Positions 18,021 to 27,650 are shown, numbered from the stretch's first letter. The stretch: 64,000 nucleotides of DNA from Mastigocoleus testarum BC008 (GCF_001456025.1 NZ_LMTZ01000095.1:62001-126000), one strand, 5' to 3'. Notes: generated from the letters alone by a model not told the origin. A program made the numbers and translations.

Positions 18021-19967
18021 TTACTCAAAGTTTTCACACCGATAAAGTTGATAGGGTACTCCAATACGGTAATGTTGTTTGGGATCTATGGTGCAAGGAA
18101 TTTGTGAGGACAAGTTGGTTTGCTGGGGATAGTCGCGACGTCTAAGACCTGGCGCAATTACCCACAAATTTACCTGTGATTCCTTTGGTGGAGGTAACTC
18201 AGCTAGTTTTTGCCAAACTGCTTGAAATCCCTGTTTTTGAGAAAAAAATGCAAACTTATCGGCTGTTGAATATTTTTTAGTGGGTAAATTTTCTTTTCCC
18301 AAGCGATCTACTTGTAAATTTCCTTTTACTAAACCTCCTGCTGTTAAATCTTTTGTTATAAAATCTCTTGTTGTTAAAGTTGAATCACTCGATACATAAG
18401 TAATTTTTGATTTTTTTTGTTCTTTTTCTGCATCTAGGGCTAGAGCAAAACTTAATCCTAGCGCGACATCTTGGTTATCTCTATACCCCATGACTACTAT
18501 TGATGGTATTGATACTTCTCGATCTATACTTTGAGCGAATTCACTGGGAAGAAAGGGTTTTTTAAAGGCAAAGTTATTAATTACGAATAATGAGCTTATG
18601 ACTCCAATTAGTAAAACTAAATATCTTGTCAGCGCTACAGAATTTATTTTATTTACAAAACTTCTCAGCTTGTTGAATTGAAATTTATTAAATTTAAACT
18701 TGTTGAATTTTTTATTTTTACTGGTATTTTGATTTTTATTTAAGTTTCTAGTCGCGCATAAGCTAGCAGATATCAGGGCGCAAAAACTGGGAAAGTAAAT
18801 AAAGTTGTAACGGGGTATTGCTGTGATATCTTTGCCCAAAATATATGCGATCGCAAAAAATTCTAAAATAATAAATATTGAATAACTTAAAAGTGTAACT
18901 GCTGAAAAATAGGTTTTAGGTGCAGATAATAACTGTTTTAAACCCCGGAAAACTTGCAAACTTACCCAAACACCAAATAAAAGCATTAATACACCGCAGG
19001 CGATCGCTATTGGTAAAGGTTGATTTTCTACTGGTAATACAATTAACATTACCAGCCATCCTGCCAGGGTTTGATAAATTGGAGCAATATGGACGGGAGC
19101 ATGGAGCCAGCTAGTATCTGCACTAGTAAAATGTTTGGTAATAATTGGTAGCCAAGGTAAAAAACTTAAACTAGTTGCACCAATTGACAAAACTAACGCC
19201 AGTAAAATTTTACGTTGAGGAAGAATATTACCTTGTTGTTCCTGTGGTTTTTTAGGATATATTAATTTTCCATACATTAAGACAATAAAAGTCGCAATTT
19301 GGGCAATGAACGCCAAAATACAAAAATAGTGGACATAAAACCCAATGCTGTTAACAATTGTCCATCCCAACCAGACTGAAAATTTTATCTGATTCCGTTC
19401 GATGATATCCCGTTGAATTTTTATCAACCCCAACAGTGATATTGAAATCAACAGCATTGGTAAGGTGTAATGTCTTGCTTCTTGGGAAAGGTAAACTCCA
19501 AAAGGTGAAACAGCCATCAAAGCAGCAGCCATTAAGCCAGCTTGAGTAGAAAAAGCAATTCTATTGACAGCATAGATTGGTATAACTGTAAGCACGCCAA
19601 ATATGGCTGGGAGGTAACGTAATTGTGTGACTAAATCTTGCTCCTTAGGAGAAACCCAACTTAGCCACTGATACATTCCACAAAAAAATAATGGGGGATG
19701 GGTAGATTGATTGGAAAGATTTTCGGCAATTTGAGAACAGCTTCTCCCTGTTTCTAAACTCAAAAAATTTCGCCAATTCTCCAAAGGTAGTGCTACATCT
19801 AAAGGTAAATCTTGATAGTTTTTACCTAAACTGAAGATGGCTGTAATAACTTCATCCATCCATAAAGGCTTTAAATCCAGGTGCCAAAATCGTAAAATTG
19901 CAGCAAGTAAAACTAAAAAAGTTAAACTTAAGTAATGTAGGAAATATTTTGATTTTAAATTTGTCAT
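18021..19967 (-). CDS. GT39-family membrane glycosyltransferase
   Basis: 648 aa, polytopic, about 11-12 membrane segments. The first periplasmic loop has the GT39/ArnT-like acidic pair in L-W-M-D-E-V-I-T-A after the first membrane segment, as in lipid-linked sugar transferases. Further on it has T-H-P-P-L-F-F, L-R-Y-L-P-A-I-F-G and S-Q-E-A-R-H-Y-T, all typical of the family. It should move a sugar from a polyprenyl phosphate to a lipid or protein acceptor on the outer face of the membrane. A low-complexity lysine/asparagine/phenylalanine-rich loop (about residues 405-435) and a soluble C-terminal 150 residues follow. Confidence 0.8.
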   Translation of the reverse strand: MTNLKSKYFLHYLSLTFLVLLAAILRFWHLDLKPLWMDEVITAIFSLGKNYQDLPLDVALPLENWRNFLSLETGRSCSQIAENLSNQSTHPPLFFCGMYQWLSWVSPKEQDLVTQLRYLPAIFGVLTVIPIYAVNRIAFSTQAGLMAAALMAVSPFGVYLSQEARHYTLPMLLISISLLGLIKIQRDIIERNQIKFSVWLGWTIVNSIGFYVHYFCILAFIAQIATFIVLMYGKLIYPKKPQEQQGNILPQRKILLALVLSIGATSLSFLPWLPIITKHFTSADTSWLHAPVHIAPIYQTLAGWLVMLIVLPVENQPLPIAIACGVLMLLFGVWVSLQVFRGLKQLLSAPKTYFSAVTLLSYSIFIILEFFAIAYILGKDITAIPRYNFIYFPSFCALISASLCATRNLNKNQNTSKNKKFNKFKFNKFQFNKLRSFVNKINSVALTRYLVLLIGVISSLFVINNFAFKKPFLPSEFAQSIDREVSIPSIVVMGYRDNQDVALGLSFALALDAEKEQKKSKITYVSSDSTLTTRDFITKDLTAGGLVKGNLQVDRLGKENLPTKKYSTADKFAFFSQKQGFQAVWQKLAELPPPKESQVNLWVIAPGLRRRDYPQQTNLSSQIPCTIDPKQHYRIGVPYQLYRCENFE

Positions 19968-20249
19968 TATTGATTTATAAACTCATTTATTAGATTAAGT
20001 CTGATGTCTGTTTTAAAGTATCCGTAAAGGTTGTAAGATTTTTGTTCTTTCCAAAACCCCTTGACAAAATAGATTTTTATTAAACTCTATTGATATAAAC
20101 TGATTGAATAACAAAATTTGTTATTACAAATACATACTAATTAAGTGTCAAATGTACCCACCATTTTCTAGCGAGGAATGAGAAATTAATAACGAACAAT
20201 ATGGCAGCTCAAATCTCAAATTTCAAGGTTAAAGTTTAAAGTTGAATCT
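19968..20249. other. Divergent intergenic region
   Basis: 282 bp between the GT39 gene and the helicase. AT-rich; contains probable promoters for both but no recognisable repeat. Confidence 0.35.
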
Positions 20250-22778
20250 ATGTCAGACGCTAATTTTACTGATACAGTGCCGACTGAGCCTCTAGATACA
20301 GAATTATCTGCGAGAGAAAACCTTGCTTCTCCCAGGGAACAAGCCATTAATAATATTCGTAATAGTTTGCGTCACGGGCAACAGCAAATGGTAGATTGGC
20401 AAGGTGGACCTTTAGCTGTTTCGGCTGTTCCTGGTGCTGGTAAATCTACCGGAATGGCTGCAGCCGCAGCTATTGCGATCGCGCGTCAGTATCAGCGTTC
20501 TAACAGTTCTCGCCCCAATGTTCGCCGACAGTTGGTGGTGGTGACCTTTACTCGTTCCGCTGCTGCCAATATTAAAGCTAAAATTCGTAAATATCTCCGC
20601 GACGATTTATCTCTACCCCAAACAGGTTTTGTCGTCCATACTTTGCACGGTTTAGCCCTCAACATTGCTAGTCGTCACCCCAATTTATCTGGATTAGAAC
20701 TAGACCGTCTTACTTTAATTACTCCCAACCAAGGACACCGTTTAATTCGCACTTCTGTGGAGCATTGGATTACTAATAACCAATCTCAATATTACCGTTT
20801 AGTTGAAGGGATGCAATTTGACGGTGAGGAAACCGAAAGATTGCGTCGTCAGTCAGTAATCCGAACGGAGGTTTTACCGGATTTGGCGAGTACGGTGATT
20901 CATGAAGCAAAAAGTTCTGGATTGTCGCCAGAAGATTTACAAATTTTAAGCAGACAAACTCAAGATGAATATGGAATTTTAAGTATAGCTTCTGGGTTAT
21001 ACGACCAATATGAAACCCTGATGCGCGATCGCGAATTTATTGATTATGACGACATGATTTTAGCAGCGTTACGGGTATTAGATAATCCCAGCGCCCGCAG
21101 AATCGAACAAAATCAAGTTTTCGCCGTATTTGAAGACGAAGCTCAAGACTCCTCACCTCTGCAAACCCAGTTATTGCAGATTTTGGCGACGGAGGGATTG
21201 GGGACTGGGGACTGGCGATTGGGGACTGGGAGTGGAGAGCAGGGAGACGAGGAGCAGGGAGCAGGGAGCAGGGGACAAACAATTATTACCCAATCCCAAA
21301 TCCCTAATGGTACGCGGAGCGTGCGCTCCGAACGCCAATCCCTAATTAACCTGGTAAGGGTAGGGGATCCCAACCAAGCAATTAACTCAACTTTTACCCC
21401 TGCAGATCCAATTTATTTCCGCGAGTTTTGCCAAGAATGTCAGGCTAAAAACCGACTGGCGACGATGGATCGAGCGGGACGGAGTACTAGTATAGTGATT
21501 GAAGCGGCTAACTTTGCTTTGCAGTGGGTCAATTCACTTTACAGTAGTCAAAATAAAAAAGCGAAACAACAACGTCTGCAAGCAGAAAGTCTAGCTACAG
21601 CAAAACTTCCATTTCGCGATCAAAATATTCATCTTGTAGAACCAGAGGATCCTCAACCCAATGCAAATCCTCAAGCGATCGGTCAAGGTTTAGAACTACA
21701 TAAGCCTCGAGATATTCACCATACTGTAGAATTGATTTCTCAACGCATAATTGAGTTGTTTAGTGAAGATGAAAGCGATACAATAACCGGCGCAATTTTA
21801 GTTAGGGAAAACCGTCAAGGACGATGGCTTGGTGAAGTACTCAAACCGATTTGCAAAGAACATGGAATTAACCTGTATGATGTCAGCGAGCAGGAACGTC
21901 ATTCCCATGTCCCCGAAGAAATTTTAGCCATACTTAACTTTTGCGATCGCCCCCATTCCCCGGACTACCTAAAAGCTGCATTGGCGGTAATGGTACAACG
22001 TCGCATTATTGAAACCCAAGACCTTAACGCCCTTGCATCCTTACCAGAGGACTTTTTGTATCCCGGACCCCTCGCTCCACCGCAAACAGAACCGGTGCAA
22101 AAAGCGGCTCAAATATGTCGAAGTTTACTCCGCGCTCGGTTAGAATTACCGGTTTATCACCTGATTTCCTTTATTGGTTTAACTTTAAACTACGAACAAG
22201 CCGAACTCGCTACTGCAGACAAATTAGCTGAACGCATTGCAATCCAAATCGCCGGTAATCTTTCCTTGGGGGAAATGTTGCGAGTATTAAGCGAAATAGT
22301 CAGTTCCGAACGTTTTGAACCAGTTGATACAGAAGATTCAGAAGCCCGGTATACCCGTCCCGGTCAATTGACCATCATTACCATGCATAAAGCCAAAGGG
22401 CTGGACTGGGATTATGTATTTATGCCGTTTCTGCACGAAAATTTAATACCAGGGAGATTTTGGGTTCCTCCCCAAAGGCAATTTTTGGGTAGCTTTACTT
22501 TATCAGAGGTTGCTCGCGCCCAAATTCGTGCGGCGTTACATGACGAACCCCGTTTACCCAATGTTACCGAAGCTTGGGAACAAGCAAAATATCTCAAAAT
22601 TGCTGAAGAATATCGTTTGCTTTATGTGGCGATGACTCGGGCGAAACGTTTGTTGTGGATGTCTGCAGCGAAAGAGGCTCCTTTTACTTGGAGTAAGCCG
22701 GATAATTTGCAGAAGCAGGCTGTTTGTCCGGTGTTTCCGGCTTTGACGCGGGAATTTGGGGAGTATGTGGTTGATTGA
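20250..22778 (+). CDS. UvrD/PcrA-like superfamily 1 DNA helicase
   Basis: ATP-driven 3'-5' DNA translocase, likely in repair. 842 aa. Motif I A-V-P-G-A-G-K-S-T near residue 60, Ia V-V-V-T-F-T-R-S-A-A-A-N-I, II F-E-D-E-A-Q-D-S near 298, III V-R-V-G-D-P-N-Q-A-I near 367, V I-T-M-H-K-A-K-G-L-D-W-D and VI E-E-Y-R-L-L-Y-V-A-M-T-R-A-K-R. Between motifs II and III about 48 residues (317-364) of Gly/Glu/Gln/Arg-rich sequence are encoded by heptad-type repeat DNA, an in-frame insertion. The product has no C-terminal nuclease domain. Confidence 0.88.
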   Translation: MSDANFTDTVPTEPLDTELSARENLASPREQAINNIRNSLRHGQQQMVDWQGGPLAVSAVPGAGKSTGMAAAAAIAIARQYQRSNSSRPNVRRQLVVVTFTRSAAANIKAKIRKYLRDDLSLPQTGFVVHTLHGLALNIASRHPNLSGLELDRLTLITPNQGHRLIRTSVEHWITNNQSQYYRLVEGMQFDGEETERLRRQSVIRTEVLPDLASTVIHEAKSSGLSPEDLQILSRQTQDEYGILSIASGLYDQYETLMRDREFIDYDDMILAALRVLDNPSARRIEQNQVFAVFEDEAQDSSPLQTQLLQILATEGLGTGDWRLGTGSGEQGDEEQGAGSRGQTIITQSQIPNGTRSVRSERQSLINLVRVGDPNQAINSTFTPADPIYFREFCQECQAKNRLATMDRAGRSTSIVIEAANFALQWVNSLYSSQNKKAKQQRLQAESLATAKLPFRDQNIHLVEPEDPQPNANPQAIGQGLELHKPRDIHHTVELISQRIIELFSEDESDTITGAILVRENRQGRWLGEVLKPICKEHGINLYDVSEQERHSHVPEEILAILNFCDRPHSPDYLKAALAVMVQRRIIETQDLNALASLPEDFLYPGPLAPPQTEPVQKAAQICRSLLRARLELPVYHLISFIGLTLNYEQAELATADKLAERIAIQIAGNLSLGEMLRVLSEIVSSERFEPVDTEDSEARYTRPGQLTIITMHKAKGLDWDYVFMPFLHENLIPGRFWVPPQRQFLGSFTLSEVARAQIRAALHDEPRLPNVTEAWEQAKYLKIAEEYRLLYVAMTRAKRLLWMSAAKEAPFTWSKPDNLQKQAVCPVFPALTREFGEYVVD
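21193..21346 (+). repeat. Repeat element inserted in frame within helicase
   Basis: Tandem TTGGGGACTGG and AGCAGGG units (21,198-21,277) followed by a palindrome, GCGGAGCGTGCGCTCCG (about 21,315-21,331), and ATCCCTAAT flanks (TCCCTAATGG at 21,300 and TCCCTAATTA at 21,338). About 150 bp, adding roughly 48-50 codons without a stop. Confidence 0.75.
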
Positions 22779-23090
22779 AGTGGGAAATTTTTATGAAGGA
22801 GTGTCATCTTCTGTGGGAATTTTCGCCGTTGCATAATAGAGGGATGAATTGATCTCTTCTACTGTGCATTATCTATACTGCAAGTCTAGAAAAATTAGAA
22901 AAAACGGCAAACACCGAAGTAGACAAAGTTACATTTATGTGGTTTGCAATTATGCTATTTTAAATCAGTGGATATGCTTAAATGCATGTCTAATTTGTAC
23001 TTTGTAGTTACGAGTACAAAGAGATCCTAGTGCTCAGCTAATTCATCCTGCATTTATGCAACGCCATAAAAATATAAAGTTGAGGAATAT
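22779..23090. other. Intergenic region
   Basis: 312 bp between the helicase and the toxin-like gene. No repeat, RNA or operator recognised. GAGGAATAT precedes the next ATG and supplies its ribosome site. Confidence 0.35.
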
Positions 23091-24329
23091 ATGAGTTCAC
23101 CTACTGCTGCAGATATAACTAAGGTTCAGAATAACCTGAAAAATATGCAGGAGCTAAATGATTATGTTCATAATTATGGTCAGGATAAGATCACAAACGC
23201 TTATCTCCTCTTATCTGAACATGATAAGAGTGACCCAGGCCTCAAAATCGTGTTAAGCATTATGAAAGGTGCTTTCGGGAAGATTGGCTCATCAATCGCA
23301 GGCCCTGTTGGTTCTATCGTCGGAAATTTTCTTGCTGGATTAATCTCCTCATGGTACGATAAACCGCCTGCCGATATAAAAGGCTCCTTTGCAAGCTATG
23401 TTAATCGCTTTTCAAAAACATGCATCGCAGTAGATACTCAACTGGCAGCTTATCATGCCAATGTTGTCGGTAACTGGGAGAAAAGCTTTACCTTTGAAGG
23501 CTCTACCACCACTCTTTCTGAGTTGGCAACAATAGCATTTCCGGACAAAACGGATCCTAAATTCTTGGATTTGGCTAAGGCTGTTTTATTGGGTTTAGAC
23601 AGAAATCTTTGGCAACAAATGTTAGATACCTATAAGGTCATCACATTCTGGCAAGACGACCCCATGCACCCCTTGGTCATAAAAGGCGACAAAAGCACCC
23701 CTCCTACAAAGTGGGTTCAAAGTTTCTATGCCAAAAACCCTGCATACTACTGCATCTGGGGCTGGCACGAAGGGTCAGGATGTACAGATTATTCAGGCTG
23801 GATAATCAAAGAATACAGCCTGGGTACTGAAGCGCAACTATACAAGGACAACTCGCTGAATATTGACGCTTGCAAATACCTATTTAAGGACAGTACTCCT
23901 GGTGTGGTCATCAATCCAGATGGTTTGTTTACAAGAGAGGAGGTCTTTAATAGCTTAAACATCAAAGAAGAAACGTACAAGCTCAACTCGGGTAGTGGTT
24001 ATCTTCCCAACCCCAGTAGTCGTATCCCAGCGATTGTTGATATGGCGACGACACCGACTCTTTCCAAAAGTTATCTCCGAGCGCACAAAGAGGGGAAATC
24101 CTTAAGTAAGCTGATTGAAACAGAAGGTCGTGAAAAAGTACAGCAAAAAATTATCGCCAAAGCTGCTTCAGACTCAGTCTTTGCCCATAATCTCTCAGTC
24201 CGTCCCTATCAGACTCTGGAAGAATTTCTTGGCGTTAAAATTCCGGAAGTACTTGATCTGAAGATTGTGGTTGAAGGAGGTAAAACTTTTGGGTTGGTTA
24301 TTCCTGAACCGGATTATTCCAAAGTATAA
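23091..24329 (+). CDS. Toxin-like protein with C-terminal NHLP (nitrile-hydratase leader-like) domain
   Basis: 412 aa, no signal peptide, GAGGA ribosome site seven bases before ATG. The N-terminal 200 residues are mainly helical with a glycine-rich hydrophobic hairpin (about 58-85: G-A-F-G-K-I-G-S-S-I-A-G-P-V-G), a pattern typical of membrane-inserting, Cry-domain-I-like toxins. The middle (200-340) is rich in Trp and Tyr and unrecognised. The end (347-408) reads K-I-I-A-K-A-A-S-D-S-V-F, then T-L-E-E-F-L-G-V-K-I-P, L-K-I-V-V-E-G-G-K-T and L-V-I-P-E-P, matching NHLP leaders of RiPP precursors and nitrile hydratase alpha. Only four residues follow, so no core peptide exists. Function is inferred. 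Confidence 0.6.
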   Translation: MSSPTAADITKVQNNLKNMQELNDYVHNYGQDKITNAYLLLSEHDKSDPGLKIVLSIMKGAFGKIGSSIAGPVGSIVGNFLAGLISSWYDKPPADIKGSFASYVNRFSKTCIAVDTQLAAYHANVVGNWEKSFTFEGSTTTLSELATIAFPDKTDPKFLDLAKAVLLGLDRNLWQQMLDTYKVITFWQDDPMHPLVIKGDKSTPPTKWVQSFYAKNPAYYCIWGWHEGSGCTDYSGWIIKEYSLGTEAQLYKDNSLNIDACKYLFKDSTPGVVINPDGLFTREEVFNSLNIKEETYKLNSGSGYLPNPSSRIPAIVDMATTPTLSKSYLRAHKEGKSLSKLIETEGREKVQQKIIAKAASDSVFAHNLSVRPYQTLEEFLGVKIPEVLDLKIVVEGGKTFGLVIPEPDYSKV

Positions 24330-24747
24330 GCTAGAGGAGATTTCTATGTAGTCTCTATAGAGAGGTTTGTCGAGTAGAGCAAATGATCTCGATCTTCGTT
24401 CTCGTGGTGCGATTAAGCTGACTGTAGGCTGGGCTTTGTTGCCTCAAGCCAGCAAGCGCAAGCATTTGTGATGCCCAACAACTCAATGGAGCGGATGCTA
24501 CGAGGAGCGCACCACGTTTTCTTATTAAAGAACGCGCCACCTACCAATCTTTTAGACAGCATTATTTCGGTGAATTATGCACCGTACTCTCAAGTCTTTT
24601 CACGGGCTTGTGGATCGTTCATCAAGGCGACATTGGCACAACTGCTCAGGATACTTGTTTCATCATTAGGGCGATTATCGCTTTTTGGTTTATTGATAGC
24701 ATTGCTAGCATTGATTACAATATAAGTACAAAGTTAAACAAAAATCT
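24330..24747. other. Intergenic region with decayed sequence
   Basis: 418 bp. A TCTCTATAGAGA palindrome lies about 20 bp past the toxin-like gene. The rest has GC-rich patches (GCGCACCACG, GAACGCGCCACC) resembling decayed repeats. An 85-codon plus frame at 24,468 has no support. The end holds the upstream region of the broken fitA copy. Confidence 0.35.
24697..24713 (+). promoter_or_regulatory. Candidate FitA-type operator, copy 1
   Basis: Two direct TAGCATTG units with a 9-bp period, about 35 bp before the broken antitoxin ATG. The identical 17 bp lie at 29,398-29,414 before the intact antitoxin, so the upstream region was duplicated with the gene. Confidence 0.4.
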
Positions 24748-25017
24748 ATGGCCAGCTTAACTATTCGCAATCTAGAAGAAGCAATAAAAGAACTATTGCG
24801 TATTCGTGCTGCACATCATGGTCATTCGATAGAAGAAGAATTACGGCAAATTTTACCTAATACTTTACTAAAAGATACTTAACTGTCAGAAAATCTTGCT
24901 GAATCAATTCAAAAACGATTTGCTCAACCAGGTGGAGTTGACGATCTACCTGCTTATCCTCGCGAAACAATGTGCAAACCTCCTCAATTTGAGCAGTCAA
25001 TTGAGTCTAGCGATTAA
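24748..25017 (+). pseudogene. FitA-like antitoxin broken by a stop codon
   Basis: Close copy of the intact antitoxin at 29,449. It begins M-A-S-L-T-I-R-N-L-E-E-A-I-K-E-L-L, but codon 45 is TAA (24,880-24,882) where the intact gene has CAA. After the stop the frame stays recognisable (L-S-E-N-L-A-E-S-I-Q-K-R-F) to a TAA at 25,015. There is no toxin gene behind it; the minus-strand Rpn nuclease gene begins its 3' end 20 bp on. A 44-residue DNA-binding fragment could still be made. Confidence 0.85.
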
Positions 25018-25036
25018 TCCCAATAATCTTAATCCC

Positions 25037-25885
25037 CTACTTGTTATTTTCAGCTTTTAATTCTGCCTTCAATTCCTGCACTCGTTCCAAAGTCAAACCT
25101 GTAACTTTTACAACCATATCTACTGATATACCTTCGCACAACAAATTAAGTGCTACTTTTTCTAATGCTTTTCGTTCCCAGCTTGTAACAATTTCCATAT
25201 ATTTCTCCTTCTGCTCTAATCCCATTGTACTTATTGCAGCTTTAAAGGTTTTTTCCTCTGCTTCATTTAAATTTAAATAAGTATCAATAAAACCAGATAT
25301 TAATTGCATGCGTGCCGGGTCTAATCTTAAAGTAGTTAACAACCGCAAACATTCTGCTTTAACTTGTGGACGCTCCTCCGGTGAAATATTCATCTTTGCC
25401 ATTAGTGCAGCAGCAACAGGATTTTGTTGGGTTAAATAATCTCGCCAACTAATTTTATTCAATTGAATTGCTGCAAATTCAAACCTGAGTACATCCAAAT
25501 TAGGAAATTGAATGCTATGCGTTTTTGGTTCTGCTCTTAGTGGTTCATCAAATGAGAAGATAACAACAGGATAAATTGGCAAATCATATTTTTCATAAAG
25601 TCTGGCGAAGTATTTAAACATTCGTTTGGCAAAATCTTGTTGTGAATAAGATTGAGCTTCGACATGAATTAAAAAGTAAGTTTCTTTCTCCTGATATTTG
25701 ACTTTTGCGAGTAAATCTATGAGTTTCTTTTCTCCAGCAGTCACATCGGATAAAACTTCTTCTGGTAAAAATTGAATAGAATCTCGATCTATATCTAAAG
25801 CTATAGCAGGAATAAAAAGTTCGATAAATTCAATGAAAAATGTAGAAATTAACTCTTTAAATAAGCGGTCATGGTCGATAGGCAT
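25037..25885 (-). CDS. Rpn-family PD-(D/E)XK nuclease / putative transposase
   Basis: 282 aa. The N-terminal two thirds match Rpn (YhgA-like) recombination-promoting nucleases: D-R-L-F-K-E-L-I-S-T-F-F-I-E-F-I-E-L-F, K-L-I-D-L-L-A-K-V-K and T-Y-F-L-I-H-V-E-A-Q-S-Y, the latter with the acidic and Gln residues of the nuclease core, then R-M-F-K-Y-F-A-R-L. Such proteins cut DNA and raise RecA-independent recombination. The C-terminal 60 residues, E-K-Y-M-E-I-V-T-S-W onward, recur as three separate fragments in the next 9 kb. Intact start M-P-I-D-H-D. Confidence 0.8.
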   Translation of the reverse strand: MPIDHDRLFKELISTFFIEFIELFIPAIALDIDRDSIQFLPEEVLSDVTAGEKKLIDLLAKVKYQEKETYFLIHVEAQSYSQQDFAKRMFKYFARLYEKYDLPIYPVVIFSFDEPLRAEPKTHSIQFPNLDVLRFEFAAIQLNKISWRDYLTQQNPVAAALMAKMNISPEERPQVKAECLRLLTTLRLDPARMQLISGFIDTYLNLNEAEEKTFKAAISTMGLEQKEKYMEIVTSWERKALEKVALNLLCEGISVDMVVKVTGLTLERVQELKAELKAENNK

Positions 25886-26125
25886 AGTTACTTTGAATAG
25901 TAATTTTGGTCATCCTATCATTAGATTTTGTTATTAGAGAATAAAGTATTTTGGTAGAAGTTAACTGGATGTCGAATTACATAAATTTTGCGTAAGCCCT
26001 AATATAGTTTTACTAAAAGATTACGAAATTAATATTGAAGAGATCGGGGAAAAACCCAATGATAACTAGTAAGTATCAAATATAACATATTGTTATAAAC
26101 ATTAGCTACAGGGATCAAGTGTAGT

Positions 26126-27250
26126 ATGACAAAAAAAAGAGATTTTCTAACACTTGTCACTAATTTAGCTTTAGTATTGCTTAACTCTGTAAAGAGAATT
26201 CCTACATGGCAGACGTTACTGAAGCTAGGATGGCGTATTTTCTCTATTACTCTCTGGGCTATTTTAATTCTCATTGTCCTGTCTTCTTTTGGAAGGCACT
26301 TTGCATTTGGAAATACCCTTGCTGCACCCGTAGCTAACACTACTGGAGTAGCTAGTAAATTTACTATTGCGGCAACTCAAACAGATAAGCTTACGGTAGA
26401 ACTAGATGCTGCCTTAGTGGCAGCTCGCAAAGCAGCTTTAACGGCTGCTTCAGATGAGCTAGATACCTGGATTAATGGCTTGATGAGTCGAGTTGATTCA
26501 AGTCAGGATGTTGATTTCCTGGATTGGTATTTTGGATACTGGACCCAGAAAAAATTTGGTTTAGATGGAACTTTACAAACTGGGAAGCGAGTTCTAAGTA
26601 AAAATTCTCCAACTGCTAAAGAGAAAATTCAGAAAGAGGTTCTTGAGGAATTTACAAATCGTGTTCTTCAACCTGAACTTGCAAAGCTTGAATTAAAAAC
26701 TATTTCAAGGGACATTTCACAAATTTATACTAGTGAACTGCAGCGAAACTTTGAGAAAATTCGTATTAAATACAACATCCCCAAAGTAGACTGGAACGAG
26801 TATTTGCAAGGTGTTACAGTCCTTGTGACTAACGTTGAGGGAAAACAAGTTCCATTGCAACTAAAAGCTTTTACCATTGGAAGCTTAGGAAGTGGGGCAT
26901 TATTAACGAAAGCAACAGTAGTGTTATTTGAAAAAATGACAGGGAAAATAGCAACTAAAGCCCTTGTAAGTACAAGCTTTTTAGGTAAAACAGGGGGGTT
27001 AGTTGGTGGAGAGTTTCTAGGTCCTTTAGCAACTATGGCTATTATTGCTTGGGATGTTGTGGACGTGCACAATACAGAAGTTAAGTACCGACCCATTCTG
27101 AAACAGAATATCGAAGGTTACTTCAGTTTAATGAAGAAAGATATTTTGAATAACGAGCAGAGTGGGATTCAGAAGGTAATTTTAGATATTGAGAAAAGTG
27201 TGAGAAAGGGAATGAGTGGCTCTCGCTTACCGTCTCTGAACTGGGGCTAA
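26126..27250 (+). CDS. Unknown membrane protein with glycine-rich C-terminal segment
   Basis: 374 aa. A basic N-terminus is followed by one strong membrane helix (residues about 36-58), A/T-rich helices and a long helical region (95-215) with acidic and basic residues. Residues about 250-310 are glycine-rich and hydrophobic (G-S-L-G-S-G-A-L-L-T-K-A, L-G-K-T-G-G-L-V-G-G-E-F-L-G-P-L), similar to membrane-inserting zippers. No family recognised. It stands alone on the plus strand between an Rpn nuclease and an Rpn fragment, within the accessory island; a membrane-active effector is possible but not shown. Confidence 0.65.
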   Translation: MTKKRDFLTLVTNLALVLLNSVKRIPTWQTLLKLGWRIFSITLWAILILIVLSSFGRHFAFGNTLAAPVANTTGVASKFTIAATQTDKLTVELDAALVAARKAALTAASDELDTWINGLMSRVDSSQDVDFLDWYFGYWTQKKFGLDGTLQTGKRVLSKNSPTAKEKIQKEVLEEFTNRVLQPELAKLELKTISRDISQIYTSELQRNFEKIRIKYNIPKVDWNEYLQGVTVLVTNVEGKQVPLQLKAFTIGSLGSGALLTKATVVLFEKMTGKIATKALVSTSFLGKTGGLVGGEFLGPLATMAIIAWDVVDVHNTEVKYRPILKQNIEGYFSLMKKDILNNEQSGIQKVILDIEKSVRKGMSGSRLPSLNWG

Positions 27251-27650
27251 TAATCGGTCTCACTGTAGCAATGTTTATCAATTTAAGAAGTGTATTAGAC
27301 TATAAGGAGAACCAATACCTACGGTACGCTTCTGCTAACTGCTTAGCTGCGATAAGCGCAAACTACGTGCATGCAATCGCGAACGGTTTGAGAATCAATT
27401 TCGTTAACAAATTTTTCCTTACTATCAGTAATCTTATTGCTTTAAATTTAACCGTCGTAGCTGAAGTTTAACCAGATGGAATAATATTTGCAGCCAGGAG
27501 TATTGCAAAGTGCTTCTTTTCTTGTAATAAATTCCCAAAAAAATATTCTTACCATAATTTCTTACTCGTAGGGGCGCACCGAAGTGCGCCCTATTGAGTA
27601 GTAGATTTTTACTTAAATTCCTTAGAGTATCCAAGATTTGCTCCTTTGAG
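27251..27650. other. Intergenic region with hairpin
   Basis: 400 bp past the unknown membrane protein. Short frames here have no ribosome sites. It ends with an 8-bp GC-rich hairpin at 27,572-27,591, then the 3' flank of the Rpn fragment. Confidence 0.35.
27572..27591. repeat. Palindromic hairpin GGGCGCAC/GTGCGCCC
   Basis: Perfect 8-bp inverted repeat with a CGAA loop, GTAGG on one side and CTA on the other. It is of the dispersed REP type and has no U-tract. Confidence 0.6.

Noticed and set aside
24468..24725. 85-codon plus frame after the toxin-like gene
   Set aside because: No ribosome site; overlaps decayed repeat-like sequence; no family resemblance.
27271..27471. 66-codon plus frame after the unknown membrane protein
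   Set aside because: No ribosome site or resemblance to a protein family.
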